Below are positions 1 through 8,038 of a stretch of 64,000 bases of DNA, one piece after another (the first letter of the stretch is position 1; each line of letters starts with the position of its first letter). The stretch is from positions 40,188-104,187 of the forward strand of contig JAGBZO010000009.1 of NCBI GenBank assembly GCA_017628205.1, given 5' to 3'. Both the position numbers and the translations under genes were made by a program. Below the pieces are notes generated by a model. That model searched no databases. It was not told the origin of the DNA and saw only the letters and a program-made list of their open reading frames with translations. The DNA comes from Duodenibacillus sp. GTDB taxonomy: Bacteria; Pseudomonadota; Gammaproteobacteria; Burkholderiales; Burkholderiaceae_F.

Positions 1-276
1 GACACAACGCCGGGACGTGTACTGCGTTTTGACGTGCGAGAGCAAAATCAAAGCGTCGTTACCCGCATCCAAATCCGCCACGATCAGATCGACGCGCTCT
101 TGTTGCAGGATCTGCATCGCCTCTTTGCAACAGTCCGCCTGCGCCACCACCTTGAATCCCGCAATGGAGTCGATCAAACTGGCCAACGCGTTGCGAAACA
201 ACGGACACAAGTCGAAGATCAACACGCGCGTCGCGTTTTGTTTACGTGTTTTTGTCGCTAGCTCCAAAGCCGACAT
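1..276 (-). CDS. Response regulator receiver domain protein (N-terminal part, runs off the left edge)
   Basis: Reading the minus strand from an ATG at 276 gives 92 open codons to the window edge. The translation resembles a NarL/LuxR-type receiver domain: strand beta1 (TRVLIFDLCPLF, residues 16-27), then a helix, then beta3 (VDLIVADLDAGND, about 62-74), where Asp68 lines up with the phospho-acceptor. The usual acidic pair after beta1 (DD) is Asp22-Leu23 here, so one acid is missing. A purine-rich stretch (AAGGTAG) lies just upstream of the ATG. The output domain and the partner kinase lie outside the window, so the target is unknown. Receiver identity is fairly secure; the subfamily is inferred. 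Confidence 0.7.
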   Translation of the reverse strand, partial: MSALELATKTRKQNATRVLIFDLCPLFRNALASLIDSIAGFKVVAQADCCKEAMQILQQERVDLIVADLDAGNDALILLSHVKTQYTSRRCV

Positions 277-310
277 GAAGCACTACCTTTTTTGATCACC
301 AAACACATGC

Positions 311-343
311 AAAAGCACCGATGTCTCCATCGGTGCTTTTTTT
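311..343. terminator. Intrinsic terminator
   Basis: A perfect 10-bp stem (AGCACCGATG at 314-323, CATCGGTGCT at 328-337) with a 4-nt loop. It is followed by seven T on the plus strand and flanked by four A on the other side. It lies between the amidohydrolase gene and the response regulator gene, both on the minus strand, so it probably ends the transporter operon despite the weaker U-tract in that direction. Confidence 0.7.
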
Positions 344-362
344 ATTTCACCTCGTTTCGAGG

Positions 363-1631
363 TTAGTCGTCAAAATGTTCGACGACGTTCCAGAGCAACT
401 GCGTGCCGATCATGAAGTCTTTGATTTCCATGGCTTCGTAGGGGTTGTGCGAACCGTTTTGATTGGCAATGAAAATCATGGCGACCGGAACGCCCTTGTT
501 GCCGATAACGGCCGCATCATGACCCGCGCCACTGGCCAAACGCTTGGCGGGAATGCCGCACTGACGAGCAATGTCGGCCAAACGGTCGCTCAACGCTTCG
601 TCAACAACGGCGGGCTGCGTCACCAACTTGCGATCGAACTCGAACGTTACGCCGCGTTCCTTGGCAATCGCTTCGGCTTCCTGAACCAACAAATCGTGGA
701 AACGTTCCACCGTGTCGATCTTCAGGCTGCGCATGTCCAACGTGAAGGTGGTTTCACCCGGAATCACGGAGATGGCGGACGAGGCGGCCGTCTTGAGAAC
801 GCCCACCGTAAAGACCAGATCTTCGCCCTTTTCAAGCCAGGCGTCCCAATGCTTGTCCATGCGATTGATGAGTTCGGCGGTGGCCATCACGGCATCATGA
901 CGATACTGCTTGTCGACGGCGCCCGAGTGTGCGGTCTGACCGATGCACTTGACGACCTTGTGGCGCACGTTGCCGCGAATCCCCGTCACGACGCCGACGC
1001 GCTCCGTTTCCGAACTGTCGAGCGTGGGCCCCTGTTCGATATGCAATTCGACGAAGGCGGCGATACGAGCCAAATCCACCAACGGTTCGCCGGCCGTGAT
1101 TCGGGCGGGATCAAAACCGCAAGCGGCCATGCAGTCGCCGAGCGTCACGTCTTGCGTGCGATGCTTCAATGCCGTATCGGCCTGCGTCAACTGACCGGTC
1201 CAAGACAACGAACCGACATAGGCCTTGCCGAAGAAGCTCGACTCTTCGCAACGCATGATCAACACGACGTAATCGCGCGTCGGGACGTAACCGGTGCGAC
1301 GCATCCACCAGGCCACGGCCAAAGCGGCGACGACGCCGGCCATACCGTCATAGTTGCCGCCCTGCGGAACGCTGTCGGCATGACTGCCGCTGACAAACGC
1401 CGGGAGCGTACGATCACGACCGGGAAGGCACATCCACACGTTGCCTGCCGGATCGGTTGTGATTTCCAATTGCAACTCGCGACCGATGCCGACAAGATAG
1501 TCGATAACCTTGGATTCGACGGGACCGTATCCCTGTCGGGTCACACCGACGCTATCCGCGCTCATCGCGCGTACGTTTTCAAAAATATCAGAACAAAATT
1601 GCACGCCTTCCTGTTGCAAATCGGCCGTCAT
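363..1631 (-). CDS. M20-family Zn-dependent amidohydrolase (allantoate amidohydrolase / N-carbamoyl-L-amino-acid hydrolase type)
   Basis: Cytoplasmic metallo-hydrolase of about 422 residues that would release ammonia/CO2 from an N-carbamoyl or ureido compound. Metal-binding motifs of the hydantoinase/carbamoylase family are visible: GSHADSVP near residue 84, NYDGMAG near 95, the Glu pair in MRCEESSFFG near 129, VELHIEQGP, and ASGAGHDA near the C-terminus. The ATG at 1631 is preferred because GGAGTG precedes it at good spacing; an in-frame GTG at 1640 is the alternative. It is the last gene of a minus-strand operon with an NMT1/TauT-type ABC importer, which suggests that the importer brings in its substrate. 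Allantoate, ureidoglycolate and N-carbamoyl amino acids cannot be told apart from sequence alone. Confidence 0.85.
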   Translation of the reverse strand: MTADLQQEGVQFCSDIFENVRAMSADSVGVTRQGYGPVESKVIDYLVGIGRELQLEITTDPAGNVWMCLPGRDRTLPAFVSGSHADSVPQGGNYDGMAGVVAALAVAWWMRRTGYVPTRDYVVLIMRCEESSFFGKAYVGSLSWTGQLTQADTALKHRTQDVTLGDCMAACGFDPARITAGEPLVDLARIAAFVELHIEQGPTLDSSETERVGVVTGIRGNVRHKVVKCIGQTAHSGAVDKQYRHDAVMATAELINRMDKHWDAWLEKGEDLVFTVGVLKTAASSAISVIPGETTFTLDMRSLKIDTVERFHDLLVQEAEAIAKERGVTFEFDRKLVTQPAVVDEALSDRLADIARQCGIPAKRLASGAGHDAAVIGNKGVPVAMIFIANQNGSHNPYEAMEIKDFMIGTQLLWNVVEHFDD

Positions 1632-1730
1632 TTTTTTCACTCCGTATGGGCAAAAGCCCTGCTATTGGTCACAGCACCGATACTACTACCGCATGCGATA
1701 GAAAGCACGAATTGGCCTCGGGGAATTACG

Positions 1731-2576
1731 CTAAAAACCGCCCTTGAGTGTTGTACCCGTACCCGCTCGAGGCTGCCAACGCATCGCGCGTTCTTCCACC
1801 TCACCCACGATCCAATCCAGAATCAGCGCAAACAACGTCAAAACCAAAATACCGGCCATCACGGTATTGATGTCGAACACGCCTTCGGCCTGCAAAATCA
1901 AGTAACCGACGCCTTCGCTCGAACCAAGATACTCACCGACCACCGCACCGACGAAGGCCATCCCGACGGACGTGTGCAACGACGAAAACACCCAACTCAT
2001 GGCGGACGGCAAGTAGACGAATTTCAACAATTGCCGCTTGTCGGCGCCCAACATGCGAGCCGAGGACAAAATGGTCGGATTGACTTCACGCACGCCCTGA
2101 TACACGTTGAAAAAGACGATGAAAAACACCAACGTCACGCCCAAGGCCACTTTACTGGCTACGCCCAGACCGAACCAAACGGCGAAAATCGGAGCCAAAA
2201 TCACGCGGGGCATCGAGTTCAACCCTTTGATAAAGGGATCGGCAACGGCCGCGGCAAAAGGCGACAAAGCCAACCACATGCCAACGGCTCCGCCGGTGAC
2301 GGTCCCGATGGTAAAGGCCAAAACGGTTTCGATCAGCGTCGTCCACAAGTGGGTGTAAATATCGGCGTTGACAACGAACCAATCCCAGATACGGGAGAAA
2401 ATCACCAAAGGCTCGCCAAAGAAGAAGGCCGCCTGCTCTTCATTATCAAAAACGATCGCCGGAATCAGCCCGGGCTTCGTGGCCACGTGCCAGAAAAAGA
2501 AGACGGCAAAAAGCAAACCGAACTGCCAGATGCGCAATTTGAACTGATACTTGCGCGCTTGTTTAATCGCGTCCAT
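1731..2576 (-). CDS. ABC transporter permease, NitT/TauT/SsuC type
   Basis: Inner-membrane permease of 281 residues with about six hydrophobic segments and the binding-protein-dependent transport fold. The cytoplasmic EAA-like loop lies around PTILSSARMLGADKRQLL (about residues 165-182), where the ATPase docks. The N-terminus has one membrane segment (FGLLFAVFFFWHVA) before the core. It starts 12 bp after the ATPase stop in the same operon and would pair with the ATPase at 2589-3404 and the binding protein at 3456-4481. Substrate is not determined; the co-encoded amidohydrolase points to a carbamoyl/ureido or related nitrogen compound. Confidence 0.88.
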   Translation of the reverse strand: MDAIKQARKYQFKLRIWQFGLLFAVFFFWHVATKPGLIPAIVFDNEEQAAFFFGEPLVIFSRIWDWFVVNADIYTHLWTTLIETVLAFTIGTVTGGAVGMWLALSPFAAAVADPFIKGLNSMPRVILAPIFAVWFGLGVASKVALGVTLVFFIVFFNVYQGVREVNPTILSSARMLGADKRQLLKFVYLPSAMSWVFSSLHTSVGMAFVGAVVGEYLGSSEGVGYLILQAEGVFDINTVMAGILVLTLFALILDWIVGEVEERAMRWQPRAGTGTTLKGGF

Positions 2577-2588
2577 TTCGCTTCTCCC

Positions 2589-3404
2589 TTAAGCCGCTCG
2601 ACGATTGCGCTCATAACTCTTGAGCACTTCTTCACGCAGTACGTTCCAAATGGCCGTATGCAATTCGATGAATCGGGGCGTGACTCGCACTTCGGCCACG
2701 TCACGAGGACGAGGCAAGTCAATCACGAACTCGCCGATGGGATGACTGGCTGGACCCGCGCTCATGACAACGACGCGATCGCTCATGGCGATGGCTTCGT
2801 CCAAATCATGCGTGATGAACAACACGGCCTTGCGTTTGGCGGCCCAGAGATCGAGCAATTCGTTTTCCATCAACTGACGGGTTTGAATGTCGAGCGCGGA
2901 AAACGATTCGTCCAACAAAATGATGTCGGGATCCATGATCAAGGTTTGCGCCATGGCGACGTGCTTGCGCATCCCGCCGGACAAATGATGCGGGTATCGC
3001 GATTCAAACCCCGACAAACCGACACGCTTGAGCCACTGCATGGCCTGTTCGCGGGCGCTTTCTTTGGGCTCACCTCGAAAGATCAACCCAGCCGCCACGT
3101 TGTCTACGGCGCTCATCCAAGGCATCAGGCTGTCGGCCTGAAACATGTACCCTGCTCGTCGGTTCAATCCGACGAGCGGTTCGCCAAAAATGCGTACCGT
3201 TCCGTGAGAAGGCTCTAGCAATCCGGCACTCATATTCAACAGCGTCGACTTGCCGCAACCGGTCGGCCCGACCACACTGACAAACTCGCCGTCCGCAATC
3301 GACAGATTGACGCCCTTGACCGCGGTATAGTGCGTCATTTCTCCGGAATCTTGACTGACAAACGTGCATTCGACATCGGTCAATTCGATGGCTGCTTTAC
3401 TCAT
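2589..3404 (-). CDS. ABC transporter ATP-binding protein, NitT/TauT type
   Basis: 271-residue ATPase that energises import through the neighbouring permease. Walker A is GPTGCGKST (about residues 46-54), the Q-loop lies in YMFQADSLMPW, the signature is LSGGMRKHVA and the H-loop is LFITHDLDEA. The Walker B region reads IILLDESFSALD, with Ser where this family usually has Pro (DEPF), and the signature tail is KHVA instead of the common QRVA. The catalytic Glu and all nucleotide-contacting motifs are present, so activity is expected. The gene sits between the binding-protein and permease genes, 51 bp after the former and 12 bp before the latter. Confidence 0.9.
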   Translation of the reverse strand: MSKAAIELTDVECTFVSQDSGEMTHYTAVKGVNLSIADGEFVSVVGPTGCGKSTLLNMSAGLLEPSHGTVRIFGEPLVGLNRRAGYMFQADSLMPWMSAVDNVAAGLIFRGEPKESAREQAMQWLKRVGLSGFESRYPHHLSGGMRKHVAMAQTLIMDPDIILLDESFSALDIQTRQLMENELLDLWAAKRKAVLFITHDLDEAIAMSDRVVVMSAGPASHPIGEFVIDLPRPRDVAEVRVTPRFIELHTAIWNVLREEVLKSYERNRRAA

Positions 3405-3455
3405 GCGCGTATTACTCCTCGTGGATTTGCCTTCTGACGAAACGGTGTTTTCCCA

Positions 3456-4481
3456 TTACTTGGCCGGATAACGTCGATGCGCTTCGGTAACGAAGCGATT
3501 GGTGTAAACGACCTTCAGATCGGGCGTGGCGTCTTTCATGCGCGGATTGACGCTTTGCAACGATTTGAACGAAACGGCGGGAGCCTCTTCAGGAATGAAG
3601 CCGTCCTTGGACAAGGCCGGACGATTCTTGAGGAAGCCTTCGATATAGATTTCCTTGTTACCCAGGAAATACGTTTCCGGAACCGTCTTGACGAGTTCTT
3701 CGGGCGTCGCCGTCGCCAACCAACGATCGGCGCGAACGATCGCGTTCGTCAATCCCTGTACGACGTCCGGATTGGCCTTGATGAAACGCTCGGGAGCGTA
3801 CAGACAACCGGCAATCATGGGACCGCCGAAAAGGGCGTCGCTTTCCTCAATGTTGCGCGTATCGGCCGCAATGGTCAGGAGATTGTCTTTTTCCAACATG
3901 GCGATGACGGGGTCAAGATTCGTAAACGCGTCGATTTGACCGGAACGAATCGCGGCAACGGCGGCACTGGACGAGCCGACGCCGATGAAGGCCACTTCGG
4001 ACGGCTTCACGCCGGCGCGACCCAACACGAAATTGGCCACGACCTGGGAACTGGAGCCCGGAGCGGTAACGCCGATTTTCTTGCCGCGAAGATCCGTGAG
4101 AGTCTTGTAATTGGGCATCGTCTTTTTGTTGACGGCAAACACGACTTGCGGAGCGCGCCCCTGCAGGACGAACGCTTGCATGCGCTGACCTCGCAGTTGC
4201 ATCGAGATCGTATGTTCGAAGGCGCCGGAAACCACGTCCGCCGAACCGCCGACTACCGCCTGCAATGCACGGGAACCCCCCTGAAAATCAATGATCTGAA
4301 CATCCAATCCCTCTTCCTTGAAGTAACCCAAGCGTTCGGCAATCGACAACGGCAGGTAGTAATACAGAGCCTTGCCGCCGACGGCAATCTTCACTTTTTT
4401 GGCTGCTGCGAACGCGTGGGGGGTTGCCGTAACACAAGCGGCTGCAACTGCACTGCAAATGAGGTGGCGACGCGAGATCAT
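3456..4481 (-). CDS. Periplasmic substrate-binding protein, NMT1/SsuA-like
   Basis: 341-residue solute-binding protein of the NMT1/THI5-like family that would deliver ligand to the downstream ABC importer. The N-terminus (MISRRHLICSAVAAACVTA) is a signal peptide with a twin Arg, so Tat or Sec export is possible; cleavage is likely after AFA near residue 26. The mature start VKIAVGGKALYYYLPLSIAERLGYF has the typical two-lobe layout, and DVQIIDFQGGSRALQAVVGGSADV matches the lobe-1 motif of this family. AGGAGAA precedes the ATG at 4481. First gene of the operon, preceded by a structured leader (4482-4754). The ligand is unknown; purine- or ureide-related compounds are my guess from the amidohydrolase. 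Confidence 0.88.
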   Translation of the reverse strand: MISRRHLICSAVAAACVTATPHAFAAAKKVKIAVGGKALYYYLPLSIAERLGYFKEEGLDVQIIDFQGGSRALQAVVGGSADVVSGAFEHTISMQLRGQRMQAFVLQGRAPQVVFAVNKKTMPNYKTLTDLRGKKIGVTAPGSSSQVVANFVLGRAGVKPSEVAFIGVGSSSAAVAAIRSGQIDAFTNLDPVIAMLEKDNLLTIAADTRNIEESDALFGGPMIAGCLYAPERFIKANPDVVQGLTNAIVRADRWLATATPEELVKTVPETYFLGNKEIYIEGFLKNRPALSKDGFIPEEAPAVSFKSLQSVNPRMKDATPDLKVVYTNRFVTEAHRRYPAK

Positions 4482-4754
4482 ACAAAGTTCTCCTAAAACA
4501 AAAAACGCACGATCCGTTGCGGATAGTGCGTCGATACGTGTGTTCCTAGAAAGTAGTGTTTGCGGCTCAGTGTAACGGGGTTATCCGGAGCCGACGCACA
4601 TGCTCTCGATCCCCACTGTTAGAACAGTAGGGACAATCGGATCGTCATGATGATCTGATTGCTCGAGTACATGGTCCAACCTTTTCTCTGTTGTCTTACA
4701 GACTTCTTGTGAAGACTGGTATACAGGGTACTCCTCCTGTCTCGTTCCTGTCAA
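4482..4754 (-). promoter_or_regulatory. Structured leader RNA with terminator, candidate riboswitch/attenuator of the NMT1 transporter operon
   Basis: The roughly 300-base gap between recR and the binding-protein gene folds, on the minus strand, into a series of stems: GAGTAC/GTACTC (4728-4733 with 4665-4670) enclosing about 60 nt; CAATC/GATTG plus GATC/GATC (4634-4661); CCCTACTGTT/AACAGTGGGG (4611-4632, one mismatch); GGCTC/GAGCC (within 4563-4593); and a terminator (4496-4530) just upstream of the ribosome site. CGGATA (complement of 4582-4587) can pair with TATCCG in the terminator's 5' arm (complement of 4520-4525), and the 4611-4632 stem competes with a CAGTG..CACTG pairing. These alternatives are typical of a switch. 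A TTGACA sits at 4749-4754 but no good -10 follows. I cannot assign a known family. Confidence 0.55.
4496..4530 (-). terminator. Intrinsic terminator in the leader of the NMT1 transporter operon
   Basis: On the minus strand an 11-bp stem with one mismatch (CGCACTATCCG / CGGATCGTGCG, complement of 4506-4530) and a 3-nt loop is followed by six U, then GUUUU. It ends only about 15 nt before the ATG at 4481. It could end recR transcripts (recR stops at 4788), but its position inside the leader and its pairing option with an upstream segment fit an attenuator better. Confidence 0.75.
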
Positions 4755-4787
4755 ATTTCTCTATTCAGGGTTTGTCGCATATTGTCG

Positions 4788-5399
4788 TCAGCCCTTGGCC
4801 TGACGATCCAAAATCGCGGCGGAAATCGTCGCCGCGTCGGTAAATTCGATCTCGATACCGGCGGGCAATCCTCTGGCCAATCGCGTCACCCGTACGTCAG
4901 GCACATACTTTTTCAACGTTGTCAGCAACATATGTGCCGTTGTTTCCCCTTCGGCCGTATAACTGGTTGCGATCACGATCTCCCTTACGCCCGCCACCTT
5001 GGCTCGGGCGATCAGACGATCGACGCCCAACTCTTTGGGGCCGACGCCGTTCATCGGATTGACGCGTCCCATCAACACAAAATAACTGCCGCGGTACGCT
5101 ACGGACGACTCGATCGCCAGCTGATCGGCCGGCGTTTCCACAACGCAGATGACGGATTTGTCCCGCTCGGCGTCCGCACAGGTCGGACACAGCCCTTCGG
5201 TTGTCAATGTATTGCAACAAGGACAACGCGACACCGACTGCAACGTATCGGCCAATGCACGGCTCAACGCTCGACCGACATCCGGCCGCTGCACCAACAG
5301 GTCGGTCACGATCCGAGCGGCCGACTTCGGGCCAATCCCGGGCAAAGAAGCGAAAAGTTCGGTTAGCTGAGCTAAGCGTTCGTCAGGGTGGCGAGACAT
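4788..5399 (-). CDS. recR: Recombination mediator protein RecR
   Basis: 203-residue DNA-binding protein of the RecFOR pathway, which loads RecA on gapped DNA. It has a helix-hairpin-helix near the N-terminus (LPGIGPKSAARIV, 19-31), a four-Cys zinc finger (CPCC near residue 58 and CPTC near 70) and a Toprim domain beginning VICVVETPADQLAIE (about 82-96). Full length for the family. The usual upstream partners dnaX and ybaB are not next to it; a divergently transcribed KTSC gene is upstream instead. Confidence 0.97.
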   Translation of the reverse strand: MSRHPDERLAQLTELFASLPGIGPKSAARIVTDLLVQRPDVGRALSRALADTLQSVSRCPCCNTLTTEGLCPTCADAERDKSVICVVETPADQLAIESSVAYRGSYFVLMGRVNPMNGVGPKELGVDRLIARAKVAGVREIVIATSYTAEGETTAHMLLTTLKKYVPDVRVTRLARGLPAGIEIEFTDAATISAAILDRQAKG

Positions 5400-5518
5400 G
5401 GGCGTTTCATGAAAAAAGACAATCAGCAGGAAATTTTACCGCCTCCCGTCGACTTCAGTTTCCTGTCGCGCGGGTTTCGGGTGATAATGAAGCAATAGTT
5501 TTTTGCGAGGGTTGACTT

Positions 5519-5809
5519 ATGCAACGGAAACCCATTCATCGCGGAGGCATCGTGTCGGCGGGGTACGATGCCGACAGTCGCTGCCTGGACATCGAATTCG
5601 ACACGCACCGCATCTTGCGCTATGAGGGTGTCAGCTCGACGGTGGCCAAACGGTTCCTGACCTCCGCCTCCCCCTACTCGTACTTCCGCGACGTCATTCA
5701 GGACGAGTATCCCAGCATCGACCTGGGTTCGCAGCCACCGAAAGAACGGCGGGTCGAACCGAAGAAAAAGGGGATCGACGATCTCAAACGCCTGTTCGGC
5801 GATTTATAA
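5519..5809 (+). CDS. KTSC-domain protein
   Basis: 96-residue small protein. Residues about 12-64 match the KTSC domain pattern: an SAGYD start, alternating strands (LDIEFDTHRILRYEGV), a VAKRFLTSASP helix and a YFRDVIQDEYPS end. The C-terminus is Lys/Arg-rich (RRVEPKKKGIDDLKRLFGDL), suggesting nucleic-acid or ribosome contact, though that is only a charge-based guess. It is divergent from recR across a 119-bp gap holding both promoters, and converges on the glycine-zipper gene through a shared terminator. Function is not known for the family. Confidence 0.8.
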   Translation: MQRKPIHRGGIVSAGYDADSRCLDIEFDTHRILRYEGVSSTVAKRFLTSASPYSYFRDVIQDEYPSIDLGSQPPKERRVEPKKKGIDDLKRLFGDL

Positions 5810-5832
5810 ATGCTTGGCTCCTCTCATAAACA

Positions 5833-5866
5833 AACGCCGCATCCATTTAACGATGCGGCGTTCGTT
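5833..5866. terminator. Bidirectional intrinsic terminator
   Basis: An 11-bp perfect stem (AACGCCGCATC at 5833-5843, GATGCGGCGTT at 5852-5862) with an 8-nt loop, lying between two convergent genes. The T-tract is interrupted in both directions (TTCGTT on plus, TTTGTTTA on minus). Confidence 0.7.
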
Positions 5867-5876
5867 CATTTATCGC

Positions 5877-6392
5877 TTAGCGTCCACATCCGTAAGGATT
5901 GTTCGGCTGAATTCGCGTTTCATTACGGTGGGTCGAGATCAACGTCGCCTGTCCCAAACGGTATTCGCACATACTCCCGACCTGAGTGGAATTAAAGACT
6001 TTCGAACCGCGGCGGAACGTCAGTTGCACGCCTTCGATGAGCTGATGCTTCTCACCTCCGACGGCATCGCCCGCCAGATTGCCCAGCGCCCCGCCGGCCA
6101 AACCGCCCATCACGCGAGCGCTCGTGTCATGATGACCGTGATTGCCGATGGCCACGCCTGCAATCGCGCCCAAAACGGTTCCGACCTTTCGTGCGGTGGA
6201 ACGCTGTTCGGTATTGTCCACCGCGATGCGCGCCGGCTGAATGTCGATAATTTCGACGGTCTGCACTTCCTGCGCTTGATTCAGTTGTCCGGGCCCGTAG
6301 ACGTCGGCTCGATACACGTCTCCCTGTGCAGCGCACCCCGTTATGACAAACGTCGCCAATGCCGCCGTAATCGCCAACTTTTCTTTTTTCAT
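5877..6392 (-). CDS. Glycine-zipper 2TM lipoprotein (SlyB/PcpY-like)
   Basis: 171-residue predicted outer-membrane lipoprotein. The signal peptide is MKKEKLAITAALATFVITGC with a lipobox around ITGC (Cys near 20). A glycine-zipper segment follows at about 90-125 (VGTVLGAIAGVAIGNHGHH and GGLAGGALGNLAGDAVGG), as in SlyB and Rickettsia 17-kDa antigen relatives. The C-terminal region (LIEGVQLTFRRGSKVF...GSMCEYRLG) also fits that family. The ATG at 6392 is chosen because AGGGG lies 6 nt upstream; another ATG at 6398 is too close to it. Members usually act in envelope integrity; the specific role is unknown. Confidence 0.88.
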   Translation of the reverse strand: MKKEKLAITAALATFVITGCAAQGDVYRADVYGPGQLNQAQEVQTVEIIDIQPARIAVDNTEQRSTARKVGTVLGAIAGVAIGNHGHHDTSARVMGGLAGGALGNLAGDAVGGEKHQLIEGVQLTFRRGSKVFNSTQVGSMCEYRLGQATLISTHRNETRIQPNNPYGCGR

Positions 6393-6530
6393 ACTCATCC
6401 CCTGTGGCCGTACGAACCTTCCGTTCGTTTTCTTTGTCCTGTTCACTCAACTTTAACGCACCCCGACGATTAAAGACCAGTCGTGTGCATTGTTAGCAAC
6501 ATCTTGACACCGAGATTAACGCCGATATGA

Positions 6531-6563
6531 AAGAAAACGGCTCGAAACCGCTGTTTCGAGCCG
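6531..6563 (-). terminator. Intrinsic terminator of mgtE
   Basis: A perfect 11-bp stem (CGGCTCGAAAC at 6538-6548 and its complement at 6553-6563) with a 4-nt loop. On the minus strand it is followed by TTTTCTTTC, just after the mgtE stop. Confidence 0.8.
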
Positions 6564-6571
6564 CTGCGCGT

Positions 6572-8038
6572 TTAGAAAAAGAATGTCGCCAATCCCAGGA
6601 AAATCATGAAACCGCCCGCGTCGGTCGTGAAGGTCAACAACACCGACCCGCCAAGCGCCGGATCTCGGCCACACCACTTCAATATCAAGGGGACCGCCAA
6701 CCCCACGACGGCGCCGACAATGATGTTGAGCACCATCGCCAAGAACATGACGAAGCCGAGCATTTGTCCCTGCGGGCTGTCCCAATACAAACCCCACACG
6801 CACAAGCCGGCGATCGCGCCCCAAACCAAACCGTTGATCGTCGCGACAAAAACTTCCTTGCGCAACAAGTCTTTTTGGTTGGCCTGCGTCACCTGACCCA
6901 TAGCCATCGAGCGAACCAACAACGTCAACGTCTGATTGCCCGAGTTGCCCGCCATACCGGCCACGACCGGCATGAGAGCGGCCAAGGCCACGACTTTTTC
7001 AATGGTGCCGTCAAAAGCGCTGATCACGCGCGAAGCGAAGAACGCCGTGCACAAATTGACGCCGAGCCACAACCAACGACTGCGGGCGGTTTCCCAAACA
7101 TTGCCGAAAATATCTTGATCTTCGTCCAAACCGACGGCCGCGAACGCGTCTTCATCACTTTCTTCACGGATCACGTCGACGACTTCGTTCACGGTCAGAC
7201 GACCGACCAAACGGCCGCCTTCGTCAACGACCGGAGCGCTCACCAAGTCATAACGTTCGAAAGCTTGAGCGGCCTCGCCGACATCGTCCAACGGGTTGAG
7301 CGTCAAGATATCCGAACGCATCAAACTGGCAACGGACACGCTCGGCTCGTGAACCAAAATCTGACTGACGGCCAACGCCCCGCGAAGCTTGCCCTGACGA
7401 TCCACGATAAACACCTGGTCCGTATGATCGGGCAACGTCTCAAAGCGACGCAAGAAGCGCAAAACAATTTCGAGCGTGACCTCTTCGCGAATCGAGAGCA
7501 TTTCGAAGTCCATGCGTGCGCCCACGCTGTCTTCCGGATAGCTCAAAGCGGCACGCAACTGCGCCCGTTCTTCGTGCGTCAGACTTTCCTGAACTTCCGC
7601 AACGACGTCCGGGGGCAAGTCTTCGACCAAGTCCGCGATTTCGTCGGTGTCCAACGCTTCGACGGCGTCCACCAACTCCTCGCGATCCATCGCGTCGATC
7701 AAGGTTTCGCGAACGGCCTCGTTCACCTCGACCAAAATTTCCCCGTCCTGATCGTGTTTGACGAGATTCCAAACCGCCAAACGGTCGTCTTGCGGCAAGG
7801 CTTCGAGCACGTGCGCAATATCGGCCGTATGCAGATCGGACAGAACTTCTTTGATTTTATTGCGCGACAGCGCGCTTAACGGCTTGGCATCAGGCTCGTT
7901 GGGATCGGGCTCCAGATGTTCACCCCGCTCATCCTGCTCTTGCAGAATTTGCGAGATGCGCGACAGCGCGCGGCTGGCCTCATCCGGATCAATGGTCTGA
8001 TCCTCTTCGTGCCATCCTCCATTGACATGGGGATTCAT
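6572..8038 (-). CDS. mgtE: Magnesium transporter MgtE
   Basis: About 488-residue Mg2+ channel/transporter of the inner membrane. Domain order: N-terminal MgtE helical domain rich in acidic residues (about 40-170), two CBS repeats (about 170-290) that sense Mg2+, then five membrane helices from LWLGVNLCTAFF onward. The pore segment shows the family motif PVVAGMAGNSGNQTLTLLVR, and DAGGF lies near the C-terminus. The ATG at 8038 is chosen because the protein then has the family length, with AGGA about 10 nt upstream; in-frame ATGs lie further upstream (8068, 8080). The 176 bp between it and aroE probably hold its promoter. It is followed by its own terminator. Confidence 0.95.
   Translation of the reverse strand: MNPHVNGGWHEEDQTIDPDEASRALSRISQILQEQDERGEHLEPDPNEPDAKPLSALSRNKIKEVLSDLHTADIAHVLEALPQDDRLAVWNLVKHDQDGEILVEVNEAVRETLIDAMDREELVDAVEALDTDEIADLVEDLPPDVVAEVQESLTHEERAQLRAALSYPEDSVGARMDFEMLSIREEVTLEIVLRFLRRFETLPDHTDQVFIVDRQGKLRGALAVSQILVHEPSVSVASLMRSDILTLNPLDDVGEAAQAFERYDLVSAPVVDEGGRLVGRLTVNEVVDVIREESDEDAFAAVGLDEDQDIFGNVWETARSRWLWLGVNLCTAFFASRVISAFDGTIEKVVALAALMPVVAGMAGNSGNQTLTLLVRSMAMGQVTQANQKDLLRKEVFVATINGLVWGAIAGLCVWGLYWDSPQGQMLGFVMFLAMVLNIIVGAVVGLAVPLILKWCGRDPALGGSVLLTFTTDAGGFMIFLGLATFFF

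Noticed and set aside
321-3218. A 965-codon plus-strand open frame
   Set aside because: It is antisense to the amidohydrolase, permease and ATPase genes, has no recognisable domain and is rich in His/Arg/Gln, as expected of a shadow frame produced by codon bias.
4611-4632. The CCCCACTGTT/AACAGTAGGG dyad as a stand-alone repressor operator
   Set aside because: It fits better as one stem in a series of RNA hairpins ending in a terminator, although DNA binding is not excluded.
4482-4754. Assignment of the leader as a guanidine-I (ykkC), TPP or cobalamin riboswitch
   Set aside because: I looked for the conserved core strings of these classes and did not find them; only the secondary-structure pattern supports a regulatory RNA.
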